A DNA stretch of 64,000 bases. It comes from Salinactinospora qingdaonensis (GTDB lineage Bacteria; Actinomycetota; Actinomycetes; Streptosporangiales; Streptosporangiaceae). The DNA lies in contig NZ_BAABDD010000005.1 of assembly GCF_039539445.1 (NCBI RefSeq), positions 1 through 64,000 of the forward strand, in the 5' to 3' direction. Positions 34,783-44,536 of the stretch are shown here, piece by piece (within the stretch, counting starts at the first letter, position 1; every line of letters starts with the position of its first letter). The notes under the pieces were generated by a model that made no database searches, was not told the DNA's origin, and was given only the letters and a program-made list of their open reading frames with translations. The translations under genes and the position numbers were made by a program.

Positions 34783-37692
34783 TTAGTCGCAGGTGGTGCC
34801 GTTGACGGTGAACTCGTCGGGCACTGGGTTGTCGCCGCTGTGGGAGGCGTTGAACCCGGCGGTGACCGAGGCGCCCGGGGCCAGGTCGCCACTGGCCCAG
34901 GAGGACGCGGTGGCGGTCACGGTGGTGCCGCTTTGGCTCCACTGGGCGCTCCAGCCGTTGGTGAGCTGCTGGCCGGCGGTGAAGTCGAAGGCCAACTCCC
35001 AGTCCTGGATCGCGGTGTCGCCGGTGTTGGTCACCGTCACCGAGCCGGTGAAGCCGCTGTTCCACTCGTTGGCCACCGAGTAGTCCACCGCGCACACGGC
35101 GCCCTCGCCGCTTTGCGCCTCGGTGGTGAAGCTCACCGTGGCACTGGCCTCGGAGGTGTTGCCGGCCAGGTCGCGGGCGACCACGTAGTAGGTGTACTCG
35201 GTGGCCGGCTCCAGCCCGCTCAGCGTGGTGGAGGTCCCGCTGGGCGAAGCCACCAACTCATCACCGCTGCTGGTTTCGCGGTAGACCTCGTAGCCGGCCA
35301 GGCCGCTGCCGCCGGAATCGGTGGAGGCCCCCCACGACAGGGTCACTGCCGTGGCGGTCACGTTCGAGGCGCTGGGCTCCCCCGGCACCGTCGGCGGCGT
35401 GGTGTCTTCCTGCCCGATCTGGTCGGTGGTGAAGGTGACCGTGGCGCTGGCCTCGGAGGTGTTGCCGGCGCCGTCCACGGCGACCACGTGGTGCACGTAG
35501 GTGGTGTTGGGGTCCAGGTCACTCAACGTGGTGGAGGTCCCGTTGGGCGAGGCCACCAGCTCATCACCGCTGCTGGTTTCGCGGTAGACCTCGTAGCCGG
35601 CCAGGCCGCTGCCGCCGGAATCGGTGGAGGCCCCCCACGACAGGGTCACTGCCGTGGCGGTCACGTTCGAGGCGCTGGGCTCCCCCGGCACCGTCGGCGC
35701 GGTGGTGTCATCACCGCCGGTGTCACCTTCGGGAGCGGTGCCCCACACCGGCTCGCCGGCGTCGTAGAGCACCATGTTCTCGGCCAGCGCCAGCTCCTCG
35801 CCGATGCCTTGGTAGGACCAGTCGTTGGAGGGGTCCCAATTCTCGTTGCCGGCGATGCGGAACTGTACCTCGCGGCGCCACTCGGACTGGCCCCCGGGGT
35901 AGATCTCCTGGCCGGTGCAGTCGACCTCCACGTAGTAGAGGTCGCCCTCGACCTGCTGGGCGCCGCTGGGCGAGCTGCACTGGTTGTAGGCCGAGCTCAC
36001 CTCGATATCGCTGGGGGAGACCCCTTCATCGAGAGTGAACCAGTAACGGAACGAGCCCTCGTCCAGCATCGTGGCCGGGAAACTCGACTTGTTACGGATC
36101 ATGGCCTTGATCTCGGTGAAGGTGGAGCTGCTCTGGTTGAGCGCGGCCTCGATGTACATCTGTGGGCCTTCGGGCTCCTGGAAGACCGGGAAGTTTGCCG
36201 CCGGGGTGCCGCCGTAGTCGGCGACCAGCTTGGCCAGCGCACTGGAGAACCCGGCGTTGTAGTCGGTGGCGACCTCGTTGGAGACGTAGTCCTGTCGATC
36301 GTCGGTGTAGGCGTCATCAGCCGAGGAGGGGCCGCCCACCAAAGCGCCGTAGAGCACGTGGCGGTTGTCCTCGGGGCTGGTGATGTTGTCCAGCCATGAG
36401 CCGTGAGCCGTGCGGTGGTGGGGGTTGATCGGCGGGTTCTCGCCGAAGCCGACCACGTAGCTGGAGTTGCGGGGGTTGTCACCCAGGGCGTAGTTGATCT
36501 GGTCGACCCCGAAATCCTGATAGCGCTGCGCGCGCTCGGCGTCGTCGGTCCAGTCGGCGTAGGTCAGCGCCACGAATGCGGTGTTGGCCGCATAGCGCAG
36601 CGAGCCCCACGTGTCGAGGAAGGCTTGGCCGCCCGGCGAGTAGGAGATCTGCTCACCGTTGACACCGACGGTCCAGTAGTCCAGCCACCGGTTGGTGTCG
36701 TCGATGTACTCTTGCTTGCCGGTCTCCATGGCCAGCAGCGCGTAGGCGCCGTAGGACTTGTCGTCCCAGGCGATCGTCCACTTGTAGCTGCGGGTGTCGG
36801 TCTGCGGCTCGGTGGAGAGGTTCTGGTACTCCGTCTCGGCCTTGTCTAGGTAGGACTGGTCACCGGTGGCCTTGTACAGCCAGTAGGCGCCCCAGACCAA
36901 CTCGTCCTGGTAGCCCGAGTAGGAGTCGTAGAAGCTGCCCGCGGGCACACAGTCGGAGTAGACGCCGCGGTAGGTGTCGGCGAAGTTGTACAGCTCTTCG
37001 GCGTGCTGGACGAGCGTATCGGCGTAGGCCGGGTCGTCCTCGGCGAAGACCAGCGAGGAGGCAGCCATCGCCGCCGCGGTTTCCCCCGCGACGTCGCTGC
37101 CGGGGCACGAGGCGTCGACCTTGTAGCTGGGCCGCTCCATCGGCAGCACCTCGGCCGGCCCCCACCACTTGTGGTCGGCGTCGCCGTCGCCGACTTGGGC
37201 GTAGAGCACGTTGGGCTCGGGGTGGGCCTTGATGAAGTAGTCGTTGACCCAGCGCAGGTTGCCCTTGAGGTAAGGCATTTGGCCGGAGTCGGTGTAGCCC
37301 TCGGGGCTCTCCAGCGCCCCCCAGGCCAGCATGGTCGTGGTGAACGCCATGGGCAGCCCGAACTTCACGTGGTCGCCGGCGTCGTACCAGCCGCCGGTGA
37401 GGTCGAGGCCGACGTCGGAGCCGTCGTCGAGGGCGGAGTCGCCGCGCCAGTTCACGCGGTTGTCCTCAGGGAGGTCACCCGAACGCTGGGCTTCGTAGAA
37501 GAACATCGACTTCTGGAGCGCTTCGGCGTAGTTGAACTCCGGTGCGGCGTGCGCGGTACCGGTCGCCATAGGCGCAACTAGGCAGCCCAGCAACAGCGAG
37601 GTACTCGCCGCGATCGCGGTCAGTGGTCGGCGTCGGCCGGATCGCCGACGACCGCGGTCACGGTATGGGGGATTTTGTGGGGGATGTGACAT
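34783..37692 (-). CDS. cel9A: Processive endoglucanase, GH9-CBM3c-FnIII-FnIII-CBM2 (Cel9A/E4 type)
   Basis: A 969-aa secreted cellulase. A signal peptide with a long Arg-rich n-region ends near AHA-APEF. The GH9 domain (about 49-500) has WYDAGDHVKF with the base Asp residues, HHRTAHGSW, and catalytic Glu in SNEVATDYNAGF. Then come CBM3c (about 510-650), two fibronectin III modules (about 663-760 and 764-862) and a C-terminal CBM2 (866-969) with terminal Cys residues. T. fusca Cel9A, the prototype, has one FnIII; here it is duplicated. The start ATG 37692 follows GAAAGG. A CelR palindrome lies 119 bp upstream. Confidence 0.95.
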   Translation of the reverse strand: MSHPPQNPPYRDRGRRRSGRRRPLTAIAASTSLLLGCLVAPMATGTAHAAPEFNYAEALQKSMFFYEAQRSGDLPEDNRVNWRGDSALDDGSDVGLDLTGGWYDAGDHVKFGLPMAFTTTMLAWGALESPEGYTDSGQMPYLKGNLRWVNDYFIKAHPEPNVLYAQVGDGDADHKWWGPAEVLPMERPSYKVDASCPGSDVAGETAAAMAASSLVFAEDDPAYADTLVQHAEELYNFADTYRGVYSDCVPAGSFYDSYSGYQDELVWGAYWLYKATGDQSYLDKAETEYQNLSTEPQTDTRSYKWTIAWDDKSYGAYALLAMETGKQEYIDDTNRWLDYWTVGVNGEQISYSPGGQAFLDTWGSLRYAANTAFVALTYADWTDDAERAQRYQDFGVDQINYALGDNPRNSSYVVGFGENPPINPHHRTAHGSWLDNITSPEDNRHVLYGALVGGPSSADDAYTDDRQDYVSNEVATDYNAGFSSALAKLVADYGGTPAANFPVFQEPEGPQMYIEAALNQSSSTFTEIKAMIRNKSSFPATMLDEGSFRYWFTLDEGVSPSDIEVSSAYNQCSSPSGAQQVEGDLYYVEVDCTGQEIYPGGQSEWRREVQFRIAGNENWDPSNDWSYQGIGEELALAENMVLYDAGEPVWGTAPEGDTGGDDTTAPTVPGEPSASNVTATAVTLSWGASTDSGGSGLAGYEVYRETSSGDELVASPNGTSTTLSDLDPNTTYVHHVVAVDGAGNTSEASATVTFTTDQIGQEDTTPPTVPGEPSASNVTATAVTLSWGASTDSGGSGLAGYEVYRETSSGDELVASPSGTSTTLSGLEPATEYTYYVVARDLAGNTSEASATVSFTTEAQSGEGAVCAVDYSVANEWNSGFTGSVTVTNTGDTAIQDWELAFDFTAGQQLTNGWSAQWSQSGTTVTATASSWASGDLAPGASVTAGFNASHSGDNPVPDEFTVNGTTCD
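35225..35699. repeat. Tandem duplication of FnIII coding sequence in cel9A
   Basis: 35225-35396 and 35528-35699 are near-identical 172-bp copies offset by exactly 303 bp (101 codons), with only a few substitutions near the left end. They encode PTVPGEPSASNVTATAVTLS through GDELVASP of each FnIII module. The rest of each module has diverged, which points to gene conversion or domain shuffling rather than simple recent duplication of the whole module. Confidence 0.88.
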
Positions 37693-37810
37693 GTGCGGCC
37701 TTTCTCCCGCTATGGAGTAAAACCTGCGGATGTCCCGCCGGTCTCACGTGTGCCGCGAGGGGACGTAGGGGCAGCGCCATCGGCCCATGCCGGTGGGGAA
37801 GGGCCGCCAT

Positions 37811-37838
37811 CTGCATATGGGAGCGCTCCCATATGCAG
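37811..37838. promoter_or_regulatory. CelR operator in a 28-bp perfect palindrome
   Basis: The consensus TGGGAGCGCTCCCA (37818-37831) is extended on both sides by CTGCATA/TATGCAG to a perfect 28-bp palindrome. It lies 119 bp upstream of the cel9A start on the minus strand. In T. fusca CelR binds this 14-bp core and is released by cellobiose. Confidence 0.9.
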
Positions 37839-38592
37839 GTGATTGTGTCCCCCAGTGGCAACATCCTAAGTATGTTGCGTTGACGTTACCGAGCGCGTCA
37901 ATGGGGCAGGGAGCAACAAATCCGGCACAACGGTGGAAACGGAGTGCCCCTTCGTCGTCCCGGGGCCCTTCCGCCGCGTTCTCGCCACATCAGGAGCAGG
38001 GATCAACCAGCGCCGCCCCTCGGCGACTTTGACTCCTGTGCGGTGTGATCGTGTGGCCTCGGCGTGGTCCGCCGCAGACGTGGTGCGCGCCAATCCGGTG
38101 ACGCCACCTTGCTGCCTCGGAGGAGGTGTCGGAGCAGGCTATGGAGTCCTCGGAAGGCGGGAAAAGCGATGATGGGGCGAAAGTCCGGGGGCAACAGTCG
38201 CGGAGTGCTAGTTCCTGTGGTTGTTGGTGTCACTGGAGAAAATGGTTTTCCTATTGTTTTGAGGAGGTGAATCTTGGTGTTGATCGACTGTTGAGGTTGG
38301 TTGATGATCGATTTTCTCGTGCAGTTTCCCGAGTGATTTGCATGTGCATCGGCATGCGTAATTCGATCTTGTTTTGCTGTTGCGGATTTTGGGTCTGCTG
38401 GCCGGATTCGGCCATTCTCCTGTTGTTCGTATGCTGTGTGCTTCTGTGTGGTGATCTTTTTTAGTCGCAGGTGAGAGGTGGTGATGTTGCTCGTTCTTTG
38501 ATTTTTGATCTTCGCCACTCCGTGTTCCGGTGGCTGTTTACTTCCAGAAGTGGACGGAAGAATTCTGATGGTGCCGCGCGGAGGAGGCGTAG
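37839..38592. other. Intergenic region with AT-rich block before the SARP regulator
   Basis: About 750 bp between cel9A and the SARP gene. The part 38210-38560 is much poorer in GC than the window average. A 112-codon open frame (38126-38464) there encodes an improbable Cys/Trp-rich peptide with poor codon bias, so I do not call it. GGAGGAGG just before 38593 is the ribosome site of the next gene. Confidence 0.5.
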
Positions 38593-41500
38593 GTGGAGAT
38601 CAACGTCCTTGGCGCTGTGGAGTTGCGTGTCGGCCATCGCGCCGCGGATATCGGAAAAGGTAAGGAACTGGCACTGCTGGCGGTTTTGGCGCTGTCGGCG
38701 GGCCGGCCGGTGTCCATGGACGTTCTCGCCGAGCGGTTGTGGGACGGCGCGCCTTCCGAGAAAAGCCGCGCGACGCTGTACTCCTACGCCAACCGGCTAC
38801 GCCGCAGTCTGGAACGAGCCGGTCTCAGCCGTGATCTGATCGTCCAACGCTCCGGTGCCTACGTGCTCCATGTTGAGGAGGACACCGTCGACTGGCATCG
38901 GTTCCGGCGGTTGTGCGACGAGGCCGCTACGGTCGCCAGGGACGACGATCCCGAGAGAGCGATGGCGTTGCTCGACGGCGCGTTGAAGCTGTGGCGTGGC
39001 GAGCCACTGGCCGACGTGGCGGGCCGGTGGGCTCGCGACATGCGCCCCACCATGGAACAGGCCTACCAGTCGGCTATAGGCCAGTGGGCCGAAACCGCGC
39101 TACGGGCCGGTCGGGCCGACGAGATCGTCGCCAGGCTCACCGAGTTCGTCTCGCACTATCCCTTCAATGAGCGGCTGACCCTGGCACTGATGCTGGCACT
39201 GCGCCAAGCGGGGCGCCCGACCGAAGCTGTTACCACCTACCTGGAGCTGCAACGCCTGCTCGCTGAGGAGGCCGGAATCGACCCCGGCCCAGAGACCCAG
39301 CGGATCTACCAGGAACTTCTGGGCGGTCCCAGCGCGCTGACCACCCCCGCACCGTCGCCCGACGAGCAGCGTGTCTTACGGCGCCGCCATGACAATCTCG
39401 GCCGTGACATCGCCGACTTCACTGACCGCCAGCAGGAGCTGGCCGATGTACTCACCGCAATCCACCCCACCCAAGGCGTGGCGTCCCAGGCCACCGGAGT
39501 GTGCGTCATCAGCGGTATGGCCGGGGTGGGAAAGACCAGTCTGGCGCTGCACGCCGCCCATTTGATCAAAAGCGAGTTCCCCGATGTCCGTCTCTCTCTT
39601 GACCTGCGCAGCCACAACGAACGGCTGGAACCGCTGGGGGAGATGGAAGCTCTCTACGAGCTACTACGCATGCTTGACCTGCCCCCCAGACAGATCCCGT
39701 CGTCGGTGGAGCAGCGCGCTGCACTGTGGCGTGACCAGACCGCCGAGCTGCGCGCCCTGATCGTGCTGGATGACGCCGTCGATCATCGGCAGGTGCATTC
39801 GCTCATCCCTGGCGGCTCCGAGTGCGCCGTGCTTATCACCAGCCGCCGCCGGCTTCCCGAGATTGACGGCGCGCACCACGTCGAACTGACCGTGCCCTCC
39901 TCTCAGCACGCGATGGAGTTGTTCGCCACCATCTCCGGCGCCAGTGTTGACGACCCGGACGGCGAGCTGGAGGCGATCGTGCGCATGTGCGAATATCTGC
40001 CCTTGGCCATGCGCATCGGTGCCCTACAACTGCGTCACCATCCCACCTGGACCGCCACAGAGCTGTTGGGGTGGCTGGAATCGGTCCTGCAACGGGTGAG
40101 CGAGTTCCGTGCCGGAGACCGCAGCCTGGAGGCGGTGCTGCGACTGTCGGTGCGCGGCGTCAGCTCGTCGGCCAGCGCCGCATTCGCCCGGCTGGGGCTG
40201 CATCCGGCAGCGGCGTTCGACCGCTATGCCGCGGCAGCGCTGATGGGCCGCGCCACGGGAGAGGCCCAGCCAATCCTGGAGGAACTCCTCGACTATCACC
40301 TCATCGAGGAGTACGCGCCGCACCGCTACCGGATGCACGCCCTCGTCGCGGCGTTCGCCCAGCGTCACGCCGAGCACGAGTTGGCCGAGCCCCAACGTCG
40401 CAGCGTCCTGCACCGCCTGTTGAACTTCTATCTCGCGGCCTGTGACGCCGCTGATCGTACGCTTTCTCCCCACCGCCTGCGCTCCACCCCGGAAACGAGC
40501 CCAGGAATAGAGCTCCCGGTGTTTCCGGGGCGCAAGGAGGCCGTCGAATGGCTTCGCACCGAAGAGACGAGCCTGCTAGCGATCTTCCACTACGCCGACC
40601 GGTACGGGTTTACGCGCCAGGCGGCGAGTTTCAGTCATGTCATCGCTGACTACGCCGAGGAGCACGGTCCCTGGGAAGCGGCGGCCGGCATGCACCGCCG
40701 CGCCCTGCGTATCTGGCGTGATTTGGGCGAGGAAACCCACGTGACCCACTCGATGTATGAGCTCAGCCGCGTCGAGCTGCGCATGGGGGAGGTCAACGCC
40801 GCACTGGAGACCGCCCGAGCCGCCGTCCAACGCTGCCGCGAGCGGGGCGACCAGTTGCGCGAGGCGCAAGTGGTCGACCATCTCGGACTCATCCACTACG
40901 TGGTGGGCCGGTATGAGGCGGCACAGCGCTGCCACAACGACGCTCTGGCCGTTTACCGGCGTTTCGCTCACCAAGCCGGAGTCGCCGAGTCTCTAGGACG
41001 TCTGGCCAACTGTCACCAGGCACAGTGCCACTATCACGCCGCCGTGGAGCATTTCACCGAGTCTGCCCGGATCTACGGCTCGCTGGGTGAGACCTACCGC
41101 CAAGCCAAGATCAACACCAACCTGGCGGGCGCTCACAAGACCTTTGGCTACCACCGGGAGGCCCAGGCGCTGTGCGAGGAAGCTCTTCCCCTGTTTCGCG
41201 CCTTGGGCGATCTCGGCCAGCAAGGGCTGATCCTGAACAACATCGGTGAGATCGCCGCCTATAAGGGCGACCCCGAGCGGGCCCTGCGCCACTACCAAGA
41301 AGCCCTGGCCTTGCAGCAGCAGACCCACGACCGATGGTCGGAAGTGGTCACCCGCTGCAATGTCGGTCGGGCTTACCTGATGTTGGGCGAGCCCGAGCAG
41401 GCCCTGCCCTACCTAGAGGAGAGCCGACGACTGTCGGCCACGTTCGGCAGCCCGAGTACGCGGGTCGAACTTTTCCTCGCCTTCGGCGACCTACAGTTGG

Positions 41501-41748
41501 CGCTGCGACGGTCCGAGGATGCCGTGGCCTACTACCACGAGGCCCACCGCATCGCCCACGACGCCGGGATCGACTACGAAGAGGCACTGGCGTTGGAGAG
41601 GCTGGGGCGCGTCGCGCTAAGTCGTGACCAGGCCACGATAGCTCGTGACTGCTTCGAGCGGGCGCACCAGATATTCGCCCGGCTGGGGGTGCCCGAAGCG
41701 GCCTCGGTTGGCTTCCTCATGGAGAGTTTCGCCGAAACGGACTTTTAG
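38593..41748 (+). CDS. SARP-type regulator with BTAD, NB-ARC and TPR domains (AfsR-like)
   Basis: A 1051-aa STAND-class transcription regulator. An OmpR-like DNA-binding domain (1 to about 90, SARP start MEINVLGAVELRVG) is followed by a bacterial transcription activator domain (about 95-245). The NB-ARC ATPase has P-loop SGMAGVGKTSLALHAA near residue 310 and Walker B RALIVLDDA. A winged-helix segment is followed by tetratricopeptide repeats from about 690 to 1040 (GRYEAAQRCHNDALAVYRRF and similar). GTG 38593 is preceded by GGAGGAGGCGTAG. AfsR relatives activate secondary metabolism or development; no biosynthetic cluster is beside it. Confidence 0.9.
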   Translation: MEINVLGAVELRVGHRAADIGKGKELALLAVLALSAGRPVSMDVLAERLWDGAPSEKSRATLYSYANRLRRSLERAGLSRDLIVQRSGAYVLHVEEDTVDWHRFRRLCDEAATVARDDDPERAMALLDGALKLWRGEPLADVAGRWARDMRPTMEQAYQSAIGQWAETALRAGRADEIVARLTEFVSHYPFNERLTLALMLALRQAGRPTEAVTTYLELQRLLAEEAGIDPGPETQRIYQELLGGPSALTTPAPSPDEQRVLRRRHDNLGRDIADFTDRQQELADVLTAIHPTQGVASQATGVCVISGMAGVGKTSLALHAAHLIKSEFPDVRLSLDLRSHNERLEPLGEMEALYELLRMLDLPPRQIPSSVEQRAALWRDQTAELRALIVLDDAVDHRQVHSLIPGGSECAVLITSRRRLPEIDGAHHVELTVPSSQHAMELFATISGASVDDPDGELEAIVRMCEYLPLAMRIGALQLRHHPTWTATELLGWLESVLQRVSEFRAGDRSLEAVLRLSVRGVSSSASAAFARLGLHPAAAFDRYAAAALMGRATGEAQPILEELLDYHLIEEYAPHRYRMHALVAAFAQRHAEHELAEPQRRSVLHRLLNFYLAACDAADRTLSPHRLRSTPETSPGIELPVFPGRKEAVEWLRTEETSLLAIFHYADRYGFTRQAASFSHVIADYAEEHGPWEAAAGMHRRALRIWRDLGEETHVTHSMYELSRVELRMGEVNAALETARAAVQRCRERGDQLREAQVVDHLGLIHYVVGRYEAAQRCHNDALAVYRRFAHQAGVAESLGRLANCHQAQCHYHAAVEHFTESARIYGSLGETYRQAKINTNLAGAHKTFGYHREAQALCEEALPLFRALGDLGQQGLILNNIGEIAAYKGDPERALRHYQEALALQQQTHDRWSEVVTRCNVGRAYLMLGEPEQALPYLEESRRLSATFGSPSTRVELFLAFGDLQLALRRSEDAVAYYHEAHRIAHDAGIDYEEALALERLGRVALSRDQATIARDCFERAHQIFARLGVPEAASVGFLMESFAETDF

Positions 41749-41833
41749 GACTCATCCTCCACTATGCGTATATGCAGATCCAGTAGTGCCTTTGTGCTAT
41801 AAACGATCTTGGAGATGAGTTGATCTCATCGGC

Positions 41834-41879
41834 GCGAGGGCGTGGTCCCTTCCTCGGCAGTCGGCAGCCACGCCCTCGC
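41834..41879 (+). terminator. Terminator after the SARP regulator
   Basis: GCGAGGGCGTGG (41834-41845) pairs perfectly with CCACGCCCTCGC (41868-41879) across a 22-nt loop, 86 bp beyond the stop. No T-run follows immediately, but the sequence becomes AT-rich about 50 bp on. Confidence 0.65.
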
Positions 41880-42283
41880 TGAACGTATCCAGGACGCGCG
41901 GCAGCGCGTTTGGACACGAAAGTTCATTCTACTTTATGTTAATTCCTTTTGTCATTTTCGGGTGGCTAGTGAATTGGTCTACGGCCCGGTTACTGGGGAG
42001 CTGAGTGGCTAGCTCCCGATCTACGCTGCCGCGCCCCTCCGCTCCGGCGTAAGGGCGCGGCTCGTTTTGTCGGCCCTGAATGTGCTGCTCACCGGATTGC
42101 TCGCTGCCGCGGGGAACAGCAAAACGAACCGGTGTCACTCGGCGTGAAAAAGGGAAAGTTCGACATCGAGCTAGCTGTTCAGAAGTCTTCGAGGGCTCGT
42201 GCAAAAGACATGTAGGTAACGGCCCAACTATCGGGTATGACCGTAATGCACTGATTGTGGATCTTAGGGTGAGGGCATTACGT
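41880..42283. other. Intergenic region upstream of the NB-ARC/TPR gene
   Basis: About 400 bp with an AT-rich segment at 41915-41965 that is probably the promoter region. An in-frame extension of the next gene runs through 42080-42283, but its translation looks random and there is no ribosome site. Confidence 0.5.
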
Positions 42284-44491
42284 ATGGGCCGTTGTGGCCG
42301 TAACGAGGTCAAAGCAAGCCACGCACCGACACCGGGTGAGCGGCCAGAACAGTCGTTCCACAACACGATCGACGGCGACAACCAGGGCACCGCGGTCCAG
42401 GCGGGCACGGTGCATGGTGGGGTGCACATCCACCCGCCCGCGGCGTCCCAGCCCTCCCTCGCCGTGGTACCGCTGCGCCAGCTCCCGCCGGCGCCGCCGC
42501 ACTTCGTCGATCGGCATCGCGAACTTGCCCATATGGCCGAGATCGTCACCGCCGCCCACCAACAGCAGCGCAGTGCCCTACTCGTACTCACCGGTCTGGG
42601 AGGCGTCGGCAAGTCGGCTTTGGCCACGCGCTTCCTCCACGAGCACCTCGACCGCTTCCCCGACGGTCAGCTCTACTGCGATCTACGCGGCTTCTCTCGA
42701 CTCGACCCGGCCGACCCGGCCGACATCGTGCAGTCCTTCCTTCACGCATTGGGGGTCCCGCCCCCCTCGATCCCGCCCGACCTGGCCGGCCGGGCAGCGT
42801 GGTTTCGCTCCCTCACCAACGAGCGTCGGCTGGCGATCCTGGTTGACAACGCCAACACCGCTGCCCAGGTCCGTTCCCTGCTGCCGGGGCAGGGCGCTCA
42901 CACCGTCGTGGTCACCACCCGGGTCCACATCGGCGGGCTGGCCCTGGACGGCGCCCACTTCATCAACGTCCCACCACTGGACGAGTCCACGGCTGTGACC
43001 CTGCTGTCGCGCATCGTCGGCGAGCAGCGCGTCGCCGACGACCGGCGCTCCGCGTGGAGCCTGGCACGACTGTGCGGCGGTTTGCCTATCGCCGTGGGAG
43101 CCGTGGCCGTCCAGCTCGCCACCCACGTCTCGGTCCACCTGGCCCACACCGTCGAAGAGCTCTCCCAACGCCAGCGCCTCCTGGGCGCCTCCAGTGAGCA
43201 GGAGGAAAACGAGGAAAGCTCCGTGCGTGCGGTCTTCGACCTCTCCTACGACGCTCTCGCCGAGGTTCCGGCCCAGCTTTACCGCCGCCTCGGTTGGTAC
43301 CCGGCCGCCGATATCACCACCGACGTCGCGTGTGCCCTGCTCGACCGCGCCCCCCACGAGTGCGAGCAGGCCCTGCGCGCGCTCGTCGTCGCCAGCCTCC
43401 TGCATGAGGGGCAACCGGGACGCTACGAACTCCACGACCTGCTGCGGCTGCACGCCGGAGAGAAGGCCACCGACGCCGAAACCCCCGAAGCCCGCCACGA
43501 CGCGCTGGGCCGGCTGCTGGACCTGTACCGAGACAGTGCTCTGGCCGCCGACCGCCGCCTCCGCTCCTACGCCACAAGCGGCCCCCCGTCACGCTCCGAG
43601 GCCGCCACCCCCGACTTCCCCGGACCGGATGAGGCCCTCACCTGGCTCACCGTCGAACACACCAACCTACGGCTCCTGGCGAGCTACGCCGCTGAGAACG
43701 GCTGGCCCGAGCACGCCATGGGCATCGCCGACGGACTGTGGTCGCTCTACCTGCATCGTCGCGACGCCACCTCCTGGCTCGACATCACCCGCACCGCTCT
43801 TGAGCTCGCCCGCCGCCGGGGCGAACGCCGCTTCGAAGGGCGGATGCTCAACCGCATGGCGCTGGTGCTGGGCCACATCGGTCAGTACCAGCAGGCCGAG
43901 GACGTGCTGCGCCAGGCGCAGCAGATCTGGGAGGAGAGCGGCGCGCCCGAGCGTCTCGCCCAAACCCTGCAACGCCGTGGCCTCCTCGCGCTGGCCGGCG
44001 GCCACCCCGAGGAGGCGATCGACCACCTCGACGAGGCTCTGCGGCTGGACGAGACGCTGGACCAGCCCCACAACACCGCCATCACCCTGCTGGGGCTGGG
44101 CCGCGCCCACGAGCGCGCCGGCCGCCCCACCAGCGCGCTCCCGCCTCTGGAGCGGGCACTGGATCTGCTGCAACAACGAGATGACCCCTACAACGAGGCA
44201 CGGGTGCGCATCGCCTACGGCCGCGCCCTCGCCCACAGCACCCCCCACGAAGCGGATCGACTGCTGGAGGCCGCGTTGGCGACGATGCGGCGGCTGGGCT
44301 CGCCGGCCGGTCAGGCCGAAGCTCACGAGGCCCGTGGCGACCTCGCTCGCGCCGGCGGGGCACCCCGCCAGGCCCGCCAGGAGTACGCGGCTGCGCTGAA
44401 ACTACTGGCTGAAACCGGCGAGCGGGCAGCCATCCGACGAGTCGAACACTCTCTGGCCCAACTCGAACGCACCCCCCATGAAGCGGGATAA
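42284..44491 (+). CDS. NB-ARC ATPase with TPR repeats (STAND protein)
   Basis: A 735-aa protein from ATG 42284 with GAGGG 8 nt upstream. Residues about 25-50 carry the Gly-rich motif SFHNTIDGDNQGTAVQAG and then HGGVHIHP, recurrent at the head of actinomycete STAND ATPases. The P-loop is GLGGVGKSALATRF near residue 105 and Walker B RLAILVDNA. A winged-helix-like region precedes TPR-type helices (about 480-720). It lacks the SARP DNA-binding domain of its neighbour. Role could be regulatory or defensive; the sequence does not decide. Confidence 0.82.
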   Translation: MGRCGRNEVKASHAPTPGERPEQSFHNTIDGDNQGTAVQAGTVHGGVHIHPPAASQPSLAVVPLRQLPPAPPHFVDRHRELAHMAEIVTAAHQQQRSALLVLTGLGGVGKSALATRFLHEHLDRFPDGQLYCDLRGFSRLDPADPADIVQSFLHALGVPPPSIPPDLAGRAAWFRSLTNERRLAILVDNANTAAQVRSLLPGQGAHTVVVTTRVHIGGLALDGAHFINVPPLDESTAVTLLSRIVGEQRVADDRRSAWSLARLCGGLPIAVGAVAVQLATHVSVHLAHTVEELSQRQRLLGASSEQEENEESSVRAVFDLSYDALAEVPAQLYRRLGWYPAADITTDVACALLDRAPHECEQALRALVVASLLHEGQPGRYELHDLLRLHAGEKATDAETPEARHDALGRLLDLYRDSALAADRRLRSYATSGPPSRSEAATPDFPGPDEALTWLTVEHTNLRLLASYAAENGWPEHAMGIADGLWSLYLHRRDATSWLDITRTALELARRRGERRFEGRMLNRMALVLGHIGQYQQAEDVLRQAQQIWEESGAPERLAQTLQRRGLLALAGGHPEEAIDHLDEALRLDETLDQPHNTAITLLGLGRAHERAGRPTSALPPLERALDLLQQRDDPYNEARVRIAYGRALAHSTPHEADRLLEAALATMRRLGSPAGQAEAHEARGDLARAGGAPRQARQEYAAALKLLAETGERAAIRRVEHSLAQLERTPHEAG

Positions 44492-44526
44492 CGGCGGGTG
44501 GGGGAGTGACTCTCCCCCACCCGCCG
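44492..44526. terminator. Strong bidirectional terminator
   Basis: CGGCGGGTGGGGGAG (44492-44506), loop TGACT, CTCCCCCACCCGCCG (44512-44526): a perfect 15-bp stem starting right after the NB-ARC stop and ending 10 bp before the convergent kinase stop. Confidence 0.85.
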
Positions 44527-44536
44527 GCTTCTGGGC

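Noticed and set aside
34510..36399. 629-codon plus-strand frame overlapping cel9A
   Set aside because: Shadow containing a repeated segment only because it is antisense to the duplicated FnIII modules.
38126..38464. 112-codon Cys/Trp-rich open frame before the SARP gene
   Set aside because: AT-rich DNA with no codon bias, no convincing family and overlapping reading frames; a short peptide from GTG 38267 (after GAGGAG) cannot be excluded but is unsupported.
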